A stretch of DNA of 25,197 bases from an uncultured Collinsella sp. (GCA_902478995.1 CABSNF010000028.1:1-25197), one strand, 5' to 3'; positions 6,749 to 15,060 are shown, counted from the stretch's first letter. Made by a program: numbers and translations. Notes: generated by a model from the letters alone, not told the origin.

Positions 6749-7246
6749 CTATTCCTCGCAGGGAAGGTCGCGCAGGGCCCGGCGCTCAAAGATACGGAAG
6801 ATCTGCGTATACCACAGGTCCTGAGTTGCCTGTGGCTTTACCAAGATCGTGTCGACGCCGGCAAAGTTACCGCTCCACACGTCCGTGTACAGCTGGTCAC
6901 CGATCAGCACAGCCTCATCGGCCGTGGCGCCCAAGCGCTTAAGACCGGCCTTGAGAGCAAACGGTGCAGGCTTCATGGCATGGCTGATGGCCTCGAGCCC
7001 CAGCTCGCGTGCTGAGCTCATGACCTGGTCGCGATGCCAGTTGTTCGACACCATGCACAGCTTAAAGCCCTTGGCATGGGCGGCGTCGAGCCAGGCCGAG
7101 ACGGCAGCGGGGACCTGCTCGGTATCACGCGGCACCAGGGTGTTATCGCGGTCGAGCAAAATGGCGCGCTTGCCGTCGGCCCACAGGGTATCAAGGTCGA
7201 TGCGGTCGACCGAGGCAACATATCGTTTGGGGCTGAAAATCCTCAT
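6749..7246 (-). CDS. YqeG family HAD-IIIA phosphatase
   Basis: This 165-residue protein carries the HAD-superfamily motifs in order: DRDNT (32-36) with the nucleophile and acid-base Asp, VSNN (66-69) as motif II, the lysine in AMKPAPFAL (90-98) as motif III, and IGDQLYTD (115-122) as motif IV. The insert-free layout and the closing segment (ILVKPQATQDLWYTQIFRIFE) match the YqeG/PGP-like family; relatives include phosphatidylglycerophosphatase GEP4. The substrate in bacteria is uncertain. I chose the ATG at 7244-7246, with GGA 8 nt upstream and the mltG stop just before it, rather than the TTG at 7258. In Bacillus yqeG precedes aroE and yqeH; here aroK follows. Confidence 0.9.
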   Translation of the reverse strand: MRIFSPKRYVASVDRIDLDTLWADGKRAILLDRDNTLVPRDTEQVPAAVSAWLDAAHAKGFKLCMVSNNWHRDQVMSSARELGLEAISHAMKPAPFALKAGLKRLGATADEAVLIGDQLYTDVWSGNFAGVDTILVKPQATQDLWYTQIFRIFERRALRDLPCEE

Positions 7247-7248
7247 GT

Positions 7249-8658
7249 TTAATTCCAAGACTGTTGGTGCTCTTCGTAGGTCTGAGAGAAATACTCCTCG
7301 TCCTGCGTAATGTAGAAATACAGGTCATCGGAGTCGGTGGGCTCAAGGGTTGCCTTGAGCGCCTCGAGTGACGGAGAGCAGATGGGCGTGGGCGGCAGGC
7401 CCTCGTGCTTATAGGTGTTATACGGGCTATCGCTCTGCAGGTCGTCGGCGGTAACCTCGCCGCCGGTGACATACATCATGGTCGCATCGCTATTGAGGTA
7501 GCGCAGACCATCGAGCTTGCCGGCAAGACGGTTGTAGAACACCGAGGCGACATGCGCGCGCTGCTCGGCGTTGAGGCCTTCGCGCTCAACGATGGAAGCG
7601 AGATTGATGATGTCGTAATCAGACATCTCCACGCCGTAGCGCTCCTTGATTTTGGCCTCGCAACCGGCAAAATCGAGCGACTTGTACTCGGTGTTGAATT
7701 GATCGAGCATGGCACGAATCACATCATCGGCGCTCGGTTTCTTACCCAACGAATAGGTCTTGGGGAATAGGAAGCCCTCGAGCGAATCGTTTGCAGCGCC
7801 CTCAAGGAAGCTATAGTCCTTCACATAGTTGGAGGCCTTTGCCTGATTGAGGAAGTCTTCCTTGGAGATACTGTCGTATGCCTTGGCCACGCGATCGGCG
7901 ACCTGGTCAACCGTCAGGCCCTCTGGGATAGTCAGTGCATCGGAGCCCGCATTGGGGCCCTCCATGAGCTGCTGAACGACCTTGGCCGCGTCCATGAGCG
8001 TGGTGAACGAGTAGGTGCCGGGCTTGAGCGACATGTCGGCGTTGAGCTTTTTGACCGCCGCGTAATAATCCTTGGGATTTTCGACGATATGGTTCTCGGA
8101 GAGAATCGAAGCGATGCTGTCACCCGAGGCACCATCGGGAATAGTGATAGTAACCTGTTGGCCAGCAGTGACTTTCGCATCCTCACCAGCAAAAAAGCCC
8201 TTGACAGCTGGCACGACAAAGAAAACGATCGCGACAAGCGCAAGCACGGCGACGACGCCACCGATAATCATAGGCACCGGGGAGCTTTTCTTTTGGGCAC
8301 CACGGCGAACGCGCGTGTTATAGCTCGAGCGCGTGGCCGGAGCAACGCCGTGCGAGCCGCGTGCATGATGCGCGTGCGATTGAGGGGCCTGCGCGCGCTG
8401 GTTAGGCGTCTGCTGTTTAAAGCGGGCGCCGTCTGCGGGCTGGGCCGCGCGGGCGGCGGACTGCTGGGCAGGACGACTAGCAGGCTGCTGGCCCGGACGC
8501 TGAGCGGGCTGCGCGGGACGGGAGGAGGGCTGTGTCGGGCGTGCGGCAGGTTGGGCCGCGCGCTGGGTCGGCTGCATCGGACGCTGACCGGACGGTAAAG
8601 GGCTCGGCGCAGGCTGTCGTGTACGATTCGGCTGGCGCGGATCGGAAGCACTAGGCAT
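7249..8658 (-). CDS. mltG: Endolytic transglycosylase MltG with long proline/glutamine-rich cytoplasmic N-terminus
   Basis: MltG cuts nascent peptidoglycan strands at the outer face of the membrane and sets glycan length. The 469-residue protein has a disordered cytoplasmic N-terminus rich in Pro, Gln, Ala and Arg (1-127), one membrane helix (about 128-151), a LysM-like segment (VTITIPDGASGDSIASIL, 169-186) and a YceG domain. The catalytic glutamate is expected at 358 in ASIVEREG. SPYNTYKHEGLPPTPICSPS (411-430) is another hallmark. The ATG at 8656-8658 has GGAGG 6 nt upstream and overlaps the ruvX end by 8 nt; the upstream in-frame start at 8715 is inside ruvX and unlikely. The N-terminus is far longer than that of the enterobacterial protein. 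Neighbours alaS and ruvX are typical. Confidence 0.94.
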   Translation of the reverse strand: MPSASDPRQPNRTRQPAPSPLPSGQRPMQPTQRAAQPAARPTQPSSRPAQPAQRPGQQPASRPAQQSAARAAQPADGARFKQQTPNQRAQAPQSHAHHARGSHGVAPATRSSYNTRVRRGAQKKSSPVPMIIGGVVAVLALVAIVFFVVPAVKGFFAGEDAKVTAGQQVTITIPDGASGDSIASILSENHIVENPKDYYAAVKKLNADMSLKPGTYSFTTLMDAAKVVQQLMEGPNAGSDALTIPEGLTVDQVADRVAKAYDSISKEDFLNQAKASNYVKDYSFLEGAANDSLEGFLFPKTYSLGKKPSADDVIRAMLDQFNTEYKSLDFAGCEAKIKERYGVEMSDYDIINLASIVEREGLNAEQRAHVASVFYNRLAGKLDGLRYLNSDATMMYVTGGEVTADDLQSDSPYNTYKHEGLPPTPICSPSLEALKATLEPTDSDDLYFYITQDEEYFSQTYEEHQQSWN

Positions 8659-9079
8659 GCGAAACCTCCTCGTTTTTACGATCGAGCCACGTCTGCAAAA
8701 ACAGGCTGGCGGCAATCATGTCGATCTTGCCCCTCATCTGCTTTTCGTTGAGTCCCTGCTCGCGCAGGATACGCTTGGCCTCTTGCGAGGACAGACGCTC
8801 GTCCTCAAACTCCAACGGAAGATCGAGCTCGTCGGCAATCTTTTGCGCCACAGCGGCAACGCGCTCGGCCTGAGGGCCGGGCTCACCGGCCATGGTCAGG
8901 GGACGTCCGCTTACCAGGATGTCGGGCTCATAGTCCTCAACCAGGTAGCGGAACGTCTTGGCCATACCGGTGACCTCGGCAGCCGGAAGCACCTTGACAG
9001 GCATCGCCATCTTGCCATCACGGCTCGAGACGGCAATGCCAATCCTGGTCTCCCCTATGTCCAGCGCGAGCGCAACCAC
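8651..9079 (-). CDS. ruvX: Putative pre-16S rRNA nuclease / Holliday junction resolvase-like YqgF
   Basis: This 142-residue protein is a member of the YqgF RNase H-fold family, implicated in trimming the 5' end of 16S rRNA. It shows ALDIGETRIGIAVS (4-17) with the first catalytic Asp at 7, the GRPLTMAGEPGPQ segment (58-70), FEDERLSSQEAKR (92-104) and a final KIDMIAASLFLQTWLD with the last acidic residue. Start is GTG at 9077-9079, 17 nt past the alaS stop, with AAGAAG upstream. The alaS-ruvX-mltG order is conserved in many Gram-positive bacteria, which supports the call. Confidence 0.93.
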   Translation of the reverse strand: MVALALDIGETRIGIAVSSRDGKMAMPVKVLPAAEVTGMAKTFRYLVEDYEPDILVSGRPLTMAGEPGPQAERVAAVAQKIADELDLPLEFEDERLSSQEAKRILREQGLNEKQMRGKIDMIAASLFLQTWLDRKNEEVSHA

Positions 9080-9096
9080 AGCGACTTCTTAGATTC

Positions 9097-11754
9097 TTAG
9101 GCGCCGAGCGCGGTCTTAGCGGCCGCGAGGGCATCGGCGATGCCGGCAGCATTCTTGCCACCGGCCTGGGCCATGTTGGGACGACCGCCACCGCGACCGT
9201 CGACCAGACCCGCGATCTGCTTGATCACGTTACCGGCGTGGAAACCGGCCTTGACGGCGTCATCGGAGCCGGCAGCGAGCAGGGCCGGAGTGCCCTTCTC
9301 AGTCACGCTGGCGACGACACAAGCGACAGGGCCGGCGACCTTCTGATGCACGGTATCCCATACGTTGCGCAGGTCGGCAGCCTCAAGACCCTGGAGCTCA
9401 GCGACAACGAGCTTATAGCCGTCGAGCTCGACGGCGTCCTCGATGGCGCTGGAGATGGCGTCGGAGGAGCCACCGGTCAGAGCCTTCTTGAGCTTATTGG
9501 ACGTCTCGCGCAGCTCGGCCTGCAGGTTCTCCACGCGGGCGGGAACCTCGTCGACGCGGCACTTGAGCGCAGTAGCAGCGGCGTCAACGAGTGCCAGGCG
9601 GTCGGCCATATAGTCGAGGGCACCCTTAGAGGTCACGGCCTCGATACGGCGGACATTGGAGCCCGTGGAGGACTCGGAAATGATCTTGAACAGGCCAATC
9701 TCGGCGGTATTGGCGGCATGAGTGCCACCACAGAGCTCGCGGGAGAACGGCTGGTCCTCGGCGCCCACGGAGACGACGCGGACAACATCGCCGTACTTCT
9801 CTCCAAACAGAGCGACAGCGCCGGCAGCCTTAGCCTCGTCGATGCCCATGACACGGGTCACAACCGGCTTGGAAGCGAAGATCTGCTGGTTGACCAGGTC
9901 CTCGACAGCCTTGAGCTGCTCGGAGGACAGGGCCTCGAAGTGCGTGAAGTCAAAGCGCAGGTGCTCGGGCGTCACCAGCGAACCGGCCTGGGAGACATGC
10001 TCGCCCAGGACCTGCTTAAGGGCGGCGTCGAGCAGGTGGGTGGCGGTGTGGTTGCGGCGCAGGAAACCACGGCGCTCGGCGTCGAGCGCGGCGGTCACGG
10101 TAGCACCGACGGTCAGCGTGCCCTCGGCAACGTGGGCGACATGAGCATACAGGCCGTTGTGGTTCTTGGTATCGGAAACGGTCAGCGAAACGCCCTCGGC
10201 GGAAAGCTCGCCGGCGTCACCCTGCTGGCCGCCCATCTCGGCGTAGAACGGGGTGCGGTCGAGCACGACCTCGACGTTCTCGCCGGCGGCAGCGGACTCG
10301 ACGGACTCGCCGTTGCGAACGATGGCGACAACCTTGGCACCCTCGATCGCATCGTTGTCATAGCCGTCGAATTCGGTCGCGGCGACCTTGTCGGAAAGCT
10401 CGACCCACACGTCGTTGAAGCTGCCCCAGGCATCGCCCTTGGCGTTGGCACGAGCGCGGGCCTTCTGGTCCTCCATGCAGGCGGTGAAACCGTCCATGTC
10501 GACGTCGTGGCCAGCAGCGCCGGCGATCTCGACAGTCAGGTCAATGGGGAAACCAAAGGTGTCGTGCAGCTTAAAGGCAACGTCGCCCGGAAGGACGGCG
10601 CCGTCGGCGAGCGCGGCCAGGGCCTCGTCCAGGTAAACACGGCCGTTGTCGAGCGTCGTGGAGAAGCGCTCCTCCTCGGAGGCGACAATACCCTTAACGA
10701 GCGCGACGTTCTTGAGCAGCTCGGGATAGGCCTCGCCCATCTGAGCGTTAACCTCGTCGATGAACTTGGTCAGGAAGGCGCCCTCGATGCCCAGCAGGCG
10801 GCCGTGGAACACGGCGCGGCGGAGCAGGCGGCGCAGGACGTACTCGCGGCCCTCGTTACCGGGCAGGATGCCGTCCGAGATCATAAAGTCGACGGCACGG
10901 GAGTGGTCGGCGATGATGCGCAGGGAGCGGCTGGCGCCGGAGTAATCGTCGGCGTCATAGGTCTTGCCGCTGATCTCCTCGCCCAGCTTGATGAGGTGCT
11001 GCATCAGATCGCCGTCGTAGTTAGCGGTCTTGTGCTGCATGATGGCGGCCATGCGCTCCAAGCCCATGCCCGTATCGAGGTTACGGTGTGGCAGCTCCGG
11101 CATGGAGCCGTCCTCCTGGCGGTCGTACTGGGTAAACACGAGGTTCCAGAACTCCAGGAAGCGGTCGCAGTCGCAGCCGGGCTTGCAGTCGGGGCTGCCG
11201 CAACCGACCTCCTCGCCCATGTCAAAGTAGATCTCGGAGCACGGACCGCAGGGGCCGGTGGGGCCAGCGGCCCAGAAGTTGTCGTCCTCGCCCAGGCGAG
11301 AGATGTGATCCTCGGCAACGCCCAGGGAGCGCCACACGTCATGGGTCTCGTCGTCCTCGGTAAAGACGGTAAAGTACAGGCGGTCGAGCGGCAGCTTGAA
11401 CTCCTTGGTGATGAGCTCAAAGGCCCAGGCGCAAGCCTGCTCCTTGGAGACGCCGCCAAACGAGAAGTCGCCGAGCATCTCGAAGAAGGACAGGTGACGG
11501 CCGTCCTCGCCGATGCAGTCGATGTCGTTGGTGCGAACGCACTTCTGGCAGGAGATCGCGCCGATCTCCTTCATGGTCTTCTTGCCCTGGTAGTACTCCT
11601 TAAACTGGTTCATGCCGGCGTTGGCAAGCAGCAGCGAGGGATCGTCGGGGACGAGGGACGAAGAAGGATAGAGCTTAAGACCGCGCTCCTCAAAGAAGTT
11701 GAGGAACTTGGAGCGAATCTCGGCCGTAGTCATTGACGGGTAGTCAGCACTCAT
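9097..11754 (-). CDS. alaS: Alanyl-tRNA synthetase
   Basis: This 885-residue class II synthetase charges tRNA-Ala. The catalytic domain starts with RSKFLNFFEERGLKLYPSSSLVP and LLLANAGMNQFK (42-52). The editing domain has the metal-binding HTATH (about 566-570) and the CGGTH pair (about 672). The C-Ala domain ends with the DGRGGGRPNMAQAGG glycine-rich loop near 850. A cysteine-rich insertion, CGSPDCKPGCDCDRF, in the catalytic domain matches the pattern of many bacterial AlaRS. I chose the ATG at 11752-11754, preceded by GAGGAG, over the in-frame start at 11844, which falls in the upstream terminator. No T-box leader is visible, unlike ileS. It is the first gene of the alaS-ruvX-mltG-yqeG-aroK-aroB-like operon. 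Confidence 0.98.
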   Translation of the reverse strand: MSADYPSMTTAEIRSKFLNFFEERGLKLYPSSSLVPDDPSLLLANAGMNQFKEYYQGKKTMKEIGAISCQKCVRTNDIDCIGEDGRHLSFFEMLGDFSFGGVSKEQACAWAFELITKEFKLPLDRLYFTVFTEDDETHDVWRSLGVAEDHISRLGEDDNFWAAGPTGPCGPCSEIYFDMGEEVGCGSPDCKPGCDCDRFLEFWNLVFTQYDRQEDGSMPELPHRNLDTGMGLERMAAIMQHKTANYDGDLMQHLIKLGEEISGKTYDADDYSGASRSLRIIADHSRAVDFMISDGILPGNEGREYVLRRLLRRAVFHGRLLGIEGAFLTKFIDEVNAQMGEAYPELLKNVALVKGIVASEEERFSTTLDNGRVYLDEALAALADGAVLPGDVAFKLHDTFGFPIDLTVEIAGAAGHDVDMDGFTACMEDQKARARANAKGDAWGSFNDVWVELSDKVAATEFDGYDNDAIEGAKVVAIVRNGESVESAAAGENVEVVLDRTPFYAEMGGQQGDAGELSAEGVSLTVSDTKNHNGLYAHVAHVAEGTLTVGATVTAALDAERRGFLRRNHTATHLLDAALKQVLGEHVSQAGSLVTPEHLRFDFTHFEALSSEQLKAVEDLVNQQIFASKPVVTRVMGIDEAKAAGAVALFGEKYGDVVRVVSVGAEDQPFSRELCGGTHAANTAEIGLFKIISESSTGSNVRRIEAVTSKGALDYMADRLALVDAAATALKCRVDEVPARVENLQAELRETSNKLKKALTGGSSDAISSAIEDAVELDGYKLVVAELQGLEAADLRNVWDTVHQKVAGPVACVVASVTEKGTPALLAAGSDDAVKAGFHAGNVIKQIAGLVDGRGGGRPNMAQAGGKNAAGIADALAAAKTALGA

Positions 11755-11800
11755 AGAGGGAATCTCCTCGGTTTCACATCGAAACAGTTCAAACGTAACG

Positions 11801-11828
11801 ATATTACCATCCCGCCGCGCAAGTGCAA
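11801..11828 (-). promoter_or_regulatory. Possible alaS promoter
   Basis: On the minus strand TTGCAC (11823-11828) and TAATAT (11801-11806) are separated by 16 nt and lie about 50 nt upstream of the alaS ATG, directly after the T-tract of the preceding terminator. Both hexamers match the sigma-70 consensus only in part, so the call is tentative. Confidence 0.35.
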
Positions 11829-11856
11829 AAAAGAGGGCCGGCACAATGCCGGCCCT
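11827..11856 (-). terminator. Rho-independent terminator of the sigma factor/AI-2E operon
   Basis: Perfect 10-bp arms AGGGCCGGCA/TGCCGGCCCT at 11834-11843 and 11847-11856 enclose a 3-nt loop. On the minus strand the stem is followed by C and six T (11827-11832). It sits 50 nt past the AI-2E permease stop and isolates alaS from the upstream operon. Confidence 0.9.
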
Positions 11857-11906
11857 TCAGCGAAATTGCATGTTAGCACGTATGAATGTTAACCCGAATT
11901 ACCCCG

Positions 11907-13316
11907 CTAGTTGTCGTCATCGTCCATGGAGCCGTCGATGCCGGTTTTGGTATCGTCGTCCGAGTTGGAGTCATCGTCCTTGGCGAAGGGATTCTTGAAG
12001 AAGCCCGTGGCATCGGGTTGCAAACCCGAGAGCTTGATCCAGGGATTATCGAACTCGGGCTTAGGCATCGCCTGAGCCTCGGGCGCGGTCTCGTTGCCGA
12101 TGAGCTCGGACTCGTAGATGAAGGTGTCGTCGCCGAGCGCGTCGTAGGCGGCGACCGGGTTGCCATCGGCATCGCGGTACGGCGTGCCCTTAAACACGGC
12201 TCCGTCATAGGCCACAAGCTGACGGCCGGTCTCATTCTCGAAGTAGTACACGAAGATGCCCTTGAGGGCCGCACAAAGCGGGATGGCAATAATCATGCCG
12301 ATGGGCCCCATGAGTGCCGAACCAATAACGAGAGCCGTAAGGCTCATAATGGGATGCACCTGCACTGAGCTCTGCATGACCTTAGGCGAAATCACATTGT
12401 CGGTGACGTTTTGCGCGACCATCGTCACGATGAGCGTCCATAACGCCAACATGGGGCTGAACATAAAGCCGAGTACCGTGGCGATTGCCGCGCTCACCCA
12501 GGGACCGACGACCGGAACCAAGTGCATGATGCCAGTGAAGATAGCCATGAGCGCCGCATACGGATGGCCGATAATCAGGAAGCCGATAAAGGCGAGGAAA
12601 CCACCGCAGATGGACGTCACGACCATACCGCGCATGTAGCCGCCGACAGAGCGAGAAAGGATGGCGACCATAAAGCGGTACGAGGTCTCCTTCTCCTGAC
12701 CGATGATGGTGCAAATCTCGTGATGCATGCGAGGGTAGTCGCAGGCCATCCAGTAGGCAAGCACCAGACCAAGGAAGATCACGAACAACTGCGAGGCCGT
12801 ATTGGTGATGAGCGGGAACACACCGCGGCCAAGCTCGGCAGCAATCTGAGACACATACTTCGATGCCACGGTAACCAGCGACGAAAGATTATCGTCCAAA
12901 TACTCCTTGAGCGGCGTGTTATTGAGCGTCTTGGCATGCGAGATCATCTCATTGAGATCGCCACCCGCAACACGAAGCTGCTCGGGCAGGCGGCTCAGGA
13001 CTTCCATGATCTGACCAAAGAGAATCGGCGACAAGATGCAAACGACACCGACGAGCACGGCAACAACAACAATAAGCGCGATAAGCGAACCGATGCCGCG
13101 ATTCACGCCATGGTGCTCGAGCCAGTTGGTGATCGGGGACATCACAAAGGCAATGATGGAACCAACAGCGAGAAACTCGATAACCGGCGCCAGGATGCCC
13201 ATAAGGTTAAAGATGACAGCGGCGATGACAATGCAGCCGACAACAGCCCAAATGCGAAGCGTCAGAATGCGGGTGTCGCGCAGCACGCGATCGGTTTGTT
13301 GGGGGTGTTCACTCAT
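11907..13316 (-). CDS. AI-2E family transporter (PF01594-type membrane permease)
   Basis: This 469-residue integral membrane protein has the profile of the AI-2E exporter family: hydrophobic helices at about 22-47 and 45-62, a pair near 75-100, a soluble stretch (about 105-160), and a helical C-terminal half including GYMRGMVVTSICGGFLAFIGFLIIGHPYAALMAIFTGIMHLVPVVGPW, the best conserved family segment. Members export autoinducer-2 or other small molecules, or act as Na+(Li+)/H+ antiporters; the substrate here is unknown. After the last helix a 110-residue hydrophilic tail ends in an Asp/Ser cluster, longer than usual. The ATG at 13314-13316 overlaps the sigma factor stop as ATGA, which ties the permease to the sigma operon. 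Confidence 0.9.
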   Translation of the reverse strand: MSEHPQQTDRVLRDTRILTLRIWAVVGCIVIAAVIFNLMGILAPVIEFLAVGSIIAFVMSPITNWLEHHGVNRGIGSLIALIVVVAVLVGVVCILSPILFGQIMEVLSRLPEQLRVAGGDLNEMISHAKTLNNTPLKEYLDDNLSSLVTVASKYVSQIAAELGRGVFPLITNTASQLFVIFLGLVLAYWMACDYPRMHHEICTIIGQEKETSYRFMVAILSRSVGGYMRGMVVTSICGGFLAFIGFLIIGHPYAALMAIFTGIMHLVPVVGPWVSAAIATVLGFMFSPMLALWTLIVTMVAQNVTDNVISPKVMQSSVQVHPIMSLTALVIGSALMGPIGMIIAIPLCAALKGIFVYYFENETGRQLVAYDGAVFKGTPYRDADGNPVAAYDALGDDTFIYESELIGNETAPEAQAMPKPEFDNPWIKLSGLQPDATGFFKNPFAKDDDSNSDDDTKTGIDGSMDDDDN

Positions 13317-14104
13317 GAACGAATCATCACTCCGTCGGGGTCGATCTTGTCCTGAATCTTCTTAAGCGTGCGGCGCAGCAGACGCGAAACCTGCACCTGA
13401 GAAATACCCAGCTTCTTGGCGATCTCGATCTGGGTCATGCCCTTCACAAAGCGCAGCTCGATCACCTCGCGCTCGCGCGGCGAGAAATCACGGATGGCTT
13501 CCTCGATCACTAGGCGGTCATCGGTAAAGTCGAGCTCGTTGTCGTCGTCGGCGTAACGGTCGAGAATCGAAGGGGCATCGTCGGAATCGGACGCACCAGG
13601 AGCCTCGATGGGCACCGAGGTATAGGCCGAAGACGATTCCATAGCCTCGAGGACCTCATCGACAGTCACATCTAGATACTCAGCGATCTCCTCAACCTTG
13701 GGCGAACGCTGCAGCTCGTTGGTAAGTTTGTCAGTAGCCTGGTTGACCTTGGCCGAGAGCTCCTGCAGACGACGCGGTACGCGCACACTCCAGCCCTTGT
13801 CGCGAAAATGGCGTTTGATCTCGCCCAGGATAGTGGGTGTCGCAAACGTCGTGAACTCGAGTCCGCGCTCGGGATCAAAACGGTCGATAGCCTTGAGCAA
13901 GCCCAGATAGCCGACCTGCATGAGGTCGTCGAGCGGCTCGCCGCGATTCTTAAATTTGTTGGCAAGAAACCTTACCAGGTTCATATGGGACATGACGAGC
14001 TGCTCACGTGCGTCCGGATCACCGGTCTCTTTGTAGCGACGAAACAGCTCGCGGGTTTTCTCCTTGTCCCAAGCGGTCTTACCGCTCCGGGAACGTTCGG
14101 TCAT
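13313..14104 (-). CDS. SigB/SigF-type alternative RNA polymerase sigma factor
   Basis: This 263-residue group 3 sigma-70 factor has region 2 at about 38-108 (HMNLVRFLANKFKNRGEPLDDLMQVGYLGLLKAIDRFDP, TTFATPTILGEIKRHFRDKGW), region 3 at about 110-160 and region 4 at about 205-252, with the recognition helix region MTQIEIAKKLGISQVQVSRLLRR. The RVPRRLQEL link is characteristic of the SigB/SigF/SigG class. An acidic insertion between regions 3 and 4 (about 170-198, DSDD and YADDDNELD) is longer than in Bacillus SigB. The ATG lies one base after the stop of an RsbW-like gene, the classical anti-sigma/sigma pairing, but no RsbV is present. SigB is known for general stress and SigF for sporulation; a stress role is the more likely inference. 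Its regulon cannot be read here. Confidence 0.92.
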   Translation of the reverse strand: MTERSRSGKTAWDKEKTRELFRRYKETGDPDAREQLVMSHMNLVRFLANKFKNRGEPLDDLMQVGYLGLLKAIDRFDPERGLEFTTFATPTILGEIKRHFRDKGWSVRVPRRLQELSAKVNQATDKLTNELQRSPKVEEIAEYLDVTVDEVLEAMESSSAYTSVPIEAPGASDSDDAPSILDRYADDDNELDFTDDRLVIEEAIRDFSPREREVIELRFVKGMTQIEIAKKLGISQVQVSRLLRRTLKKIQDKIDPDGVMIRS

Positions 14105-14105
14105 A

Positions 14106-14483
14106 TTAGATATCCGCCTTGAGGTCGAGGGAAAGCGTCAGGGGCGCCGCAGTCTTTTCGTAGGAATCGCACACGCTCGCCAGAATGAGCTCGGCATACA
14201 CGGCAGCCTGGTCATCCTCATCGACAGTCGCCTGATCGCCAAAGGTAAAGGTCATGCCCACATGCGATTCGTCGACGTCGAATTTGATCGAAATGTCATC
14301 GGAATCAACGGCCGTGCAGCCAAAGATAAAGGCTTCCTCGGCAGCCATACGAATGTCCTCGATGCGATCGACGGACATGGAGCACAGCGCACCAACGTTG
14401 GCGGCCGTCATACGTACGAGGCGTGCCAGACGCGGATCCCCGGCAACAGTCAGCGTGATGGGGCAAGTTGCTTCGCTACTCAT
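14106..14483 (-). CDS. RsbW-like anti-sigma factor with degenerate ATP-binding motifs
   Basis: This 125-residue protein sits where RsbW or SpoIIAB stands, directly before a SigB/SigF-type sigma gene. Its secondary-structure pattern fits the GHKL anti-sigma fold: a basic helix after TVAGDPRLARLVRMTAANVG, then SVDRIEDIRMAAEEAFIFG (37-55), which aligns with the N-box helix, and a C-terminal LILASVCDSYEKTAAPLTLSLDL. The N-box asparagine that binds Mg-ATP is replaced (EEAFIFG instead of SEAxTNA), and the glycine-rich DxGxG box is missing; FGDQATVDEDD (81-91) stands in its place. ATP-dependent kinase activity is thus doubtful. The ATG at 14481-14483 has GAGGAG 8 nt upstream and overlaps the preceding gene by 8 nt. 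Assignment rests on context plus a weak motif match. Confidence 0.7.
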   Translation of the reverse strand: MSSEATCPITLTVAGDPRLARLVRMTAANVGALCSMSVDRIEDIRMAAEEAFIFGCTAVDSDDISIKFDVDESHVGMTFTFGDQATVDEDDQAAVYAELILASVCDSYEKTAAPLTLSLDLKADI

Positions 14484-15060
14484 CGCAGGACTCCTCGGAG
14501 GTCTCGGCGGGCGTATAGGTGTAATACTGAGCCGGCTTGGATACAGACTTCTGACCATCATCGTCGCCCGCGGCGGCCTCGTCCTCGTCAATCAGGACAC
14601 GCTCGGTCGGCTGCTCGGCTTCGGCGGCAGCGGAAAGCGTGCGCTCGGCGTCGGCCGCGGGAGCCTTCACCTTGTTAAAGAGTTTCTGCACAGCACCAGC
14701 AGCAGAATCAGTCACGCTCGATACGGCATTGCTGGCCTCGGCCACGCTGCCCGTAACCTCGGAAATGTCGCGAACCACAGCTTCGACCTCTACGAGATTG
14801 GAGGTAAGGGCGTCGACGGCGGTCTTGCTCGACTTGAGGAGCGGCTCAACCTGAGCCAACGCGGGGGTGAGCTCATCGACAGCGCCATCGAGCTTTGCTA
14901 CCACCGGCTGTGCCTCGGCGATGGTGTTGTTAAGGTCGCTCACGGTCTTATCGAGCGAATCAACGACGGTGCGGGTCTTTCGCAGCGTGAGCGCGAGCTC
15001 GATAACAGCCCACACACCGGCAACGGCGAGCAGCAGCAGGGCGATTTGAATGGGACTCAT
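14476..15060 (-). CDS. DUF948-like (YtxG-type) membrane-anchored coiled-coil protein
   Basis: This 194-residue protein has a single N-terminal membrane helix (about 5-24, IQIALLLLAVAGVWAVIELALTL broken here into PIQIALLLLAVAGVW and following residues), a long heptad-like segment of alternating hydrophobic and polar residues (30-125: TVVDSLDKTVSDLNNTI, VVAKLDGAVDELTP, VEAVVRDISEVTGSV) and an acidic hydrophilic C-terminus. This is the layout of DUF948 proteins such as Bacillus YtxG, a general stress protein under SigB. The ATG at 15058-15060 has GGGAGG 6 nt upstream. It opens the operon with the anti-sigma-like protein, sigma factor and AI-2E permease. The biochemical role is unknown; the family call is moderately sure. 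Confidence 0.72.
   Translation of the reverse strand: MSPIQIALLLLAVAGVWAVIELALTLRKTRTVVDSLDKTVSDLNNTIAEAQPVVAKLDGAVDELTPALAQVEPLLKSSKTAVDALTSNLVEVEAVVRDISEVTGSVAEASNAVSSVTDSAAGAVQKLFNKVKAPAADAERTLSAAAEAEQPTERVLIDEDEAAAGDDDGQKSVSKPAQYYTYTPAETSEESCDE

Noticed and set aside
8400..8600. DNA tandem repeat or CRISPR-like array in the repetitive mltG 5' region
   Set aside because: The repetition is at the protein level (Pro/Gln/Ala/Arg units) with variable spacing and varied codons; there is no constant repeat-spacer pattern.
9238..11736. 832-residue open frame on the plus strand opposite alaS
   Set aside because: Same reason: codon-mirror shadow of alaS with no domain signature.
11755..11906. T-box or other riboswitch before alaS
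   Set aside because: The gap is short and filled by the upstream terminator and a likely promoter. There is no specifier stem, TGGN core or second terminator.
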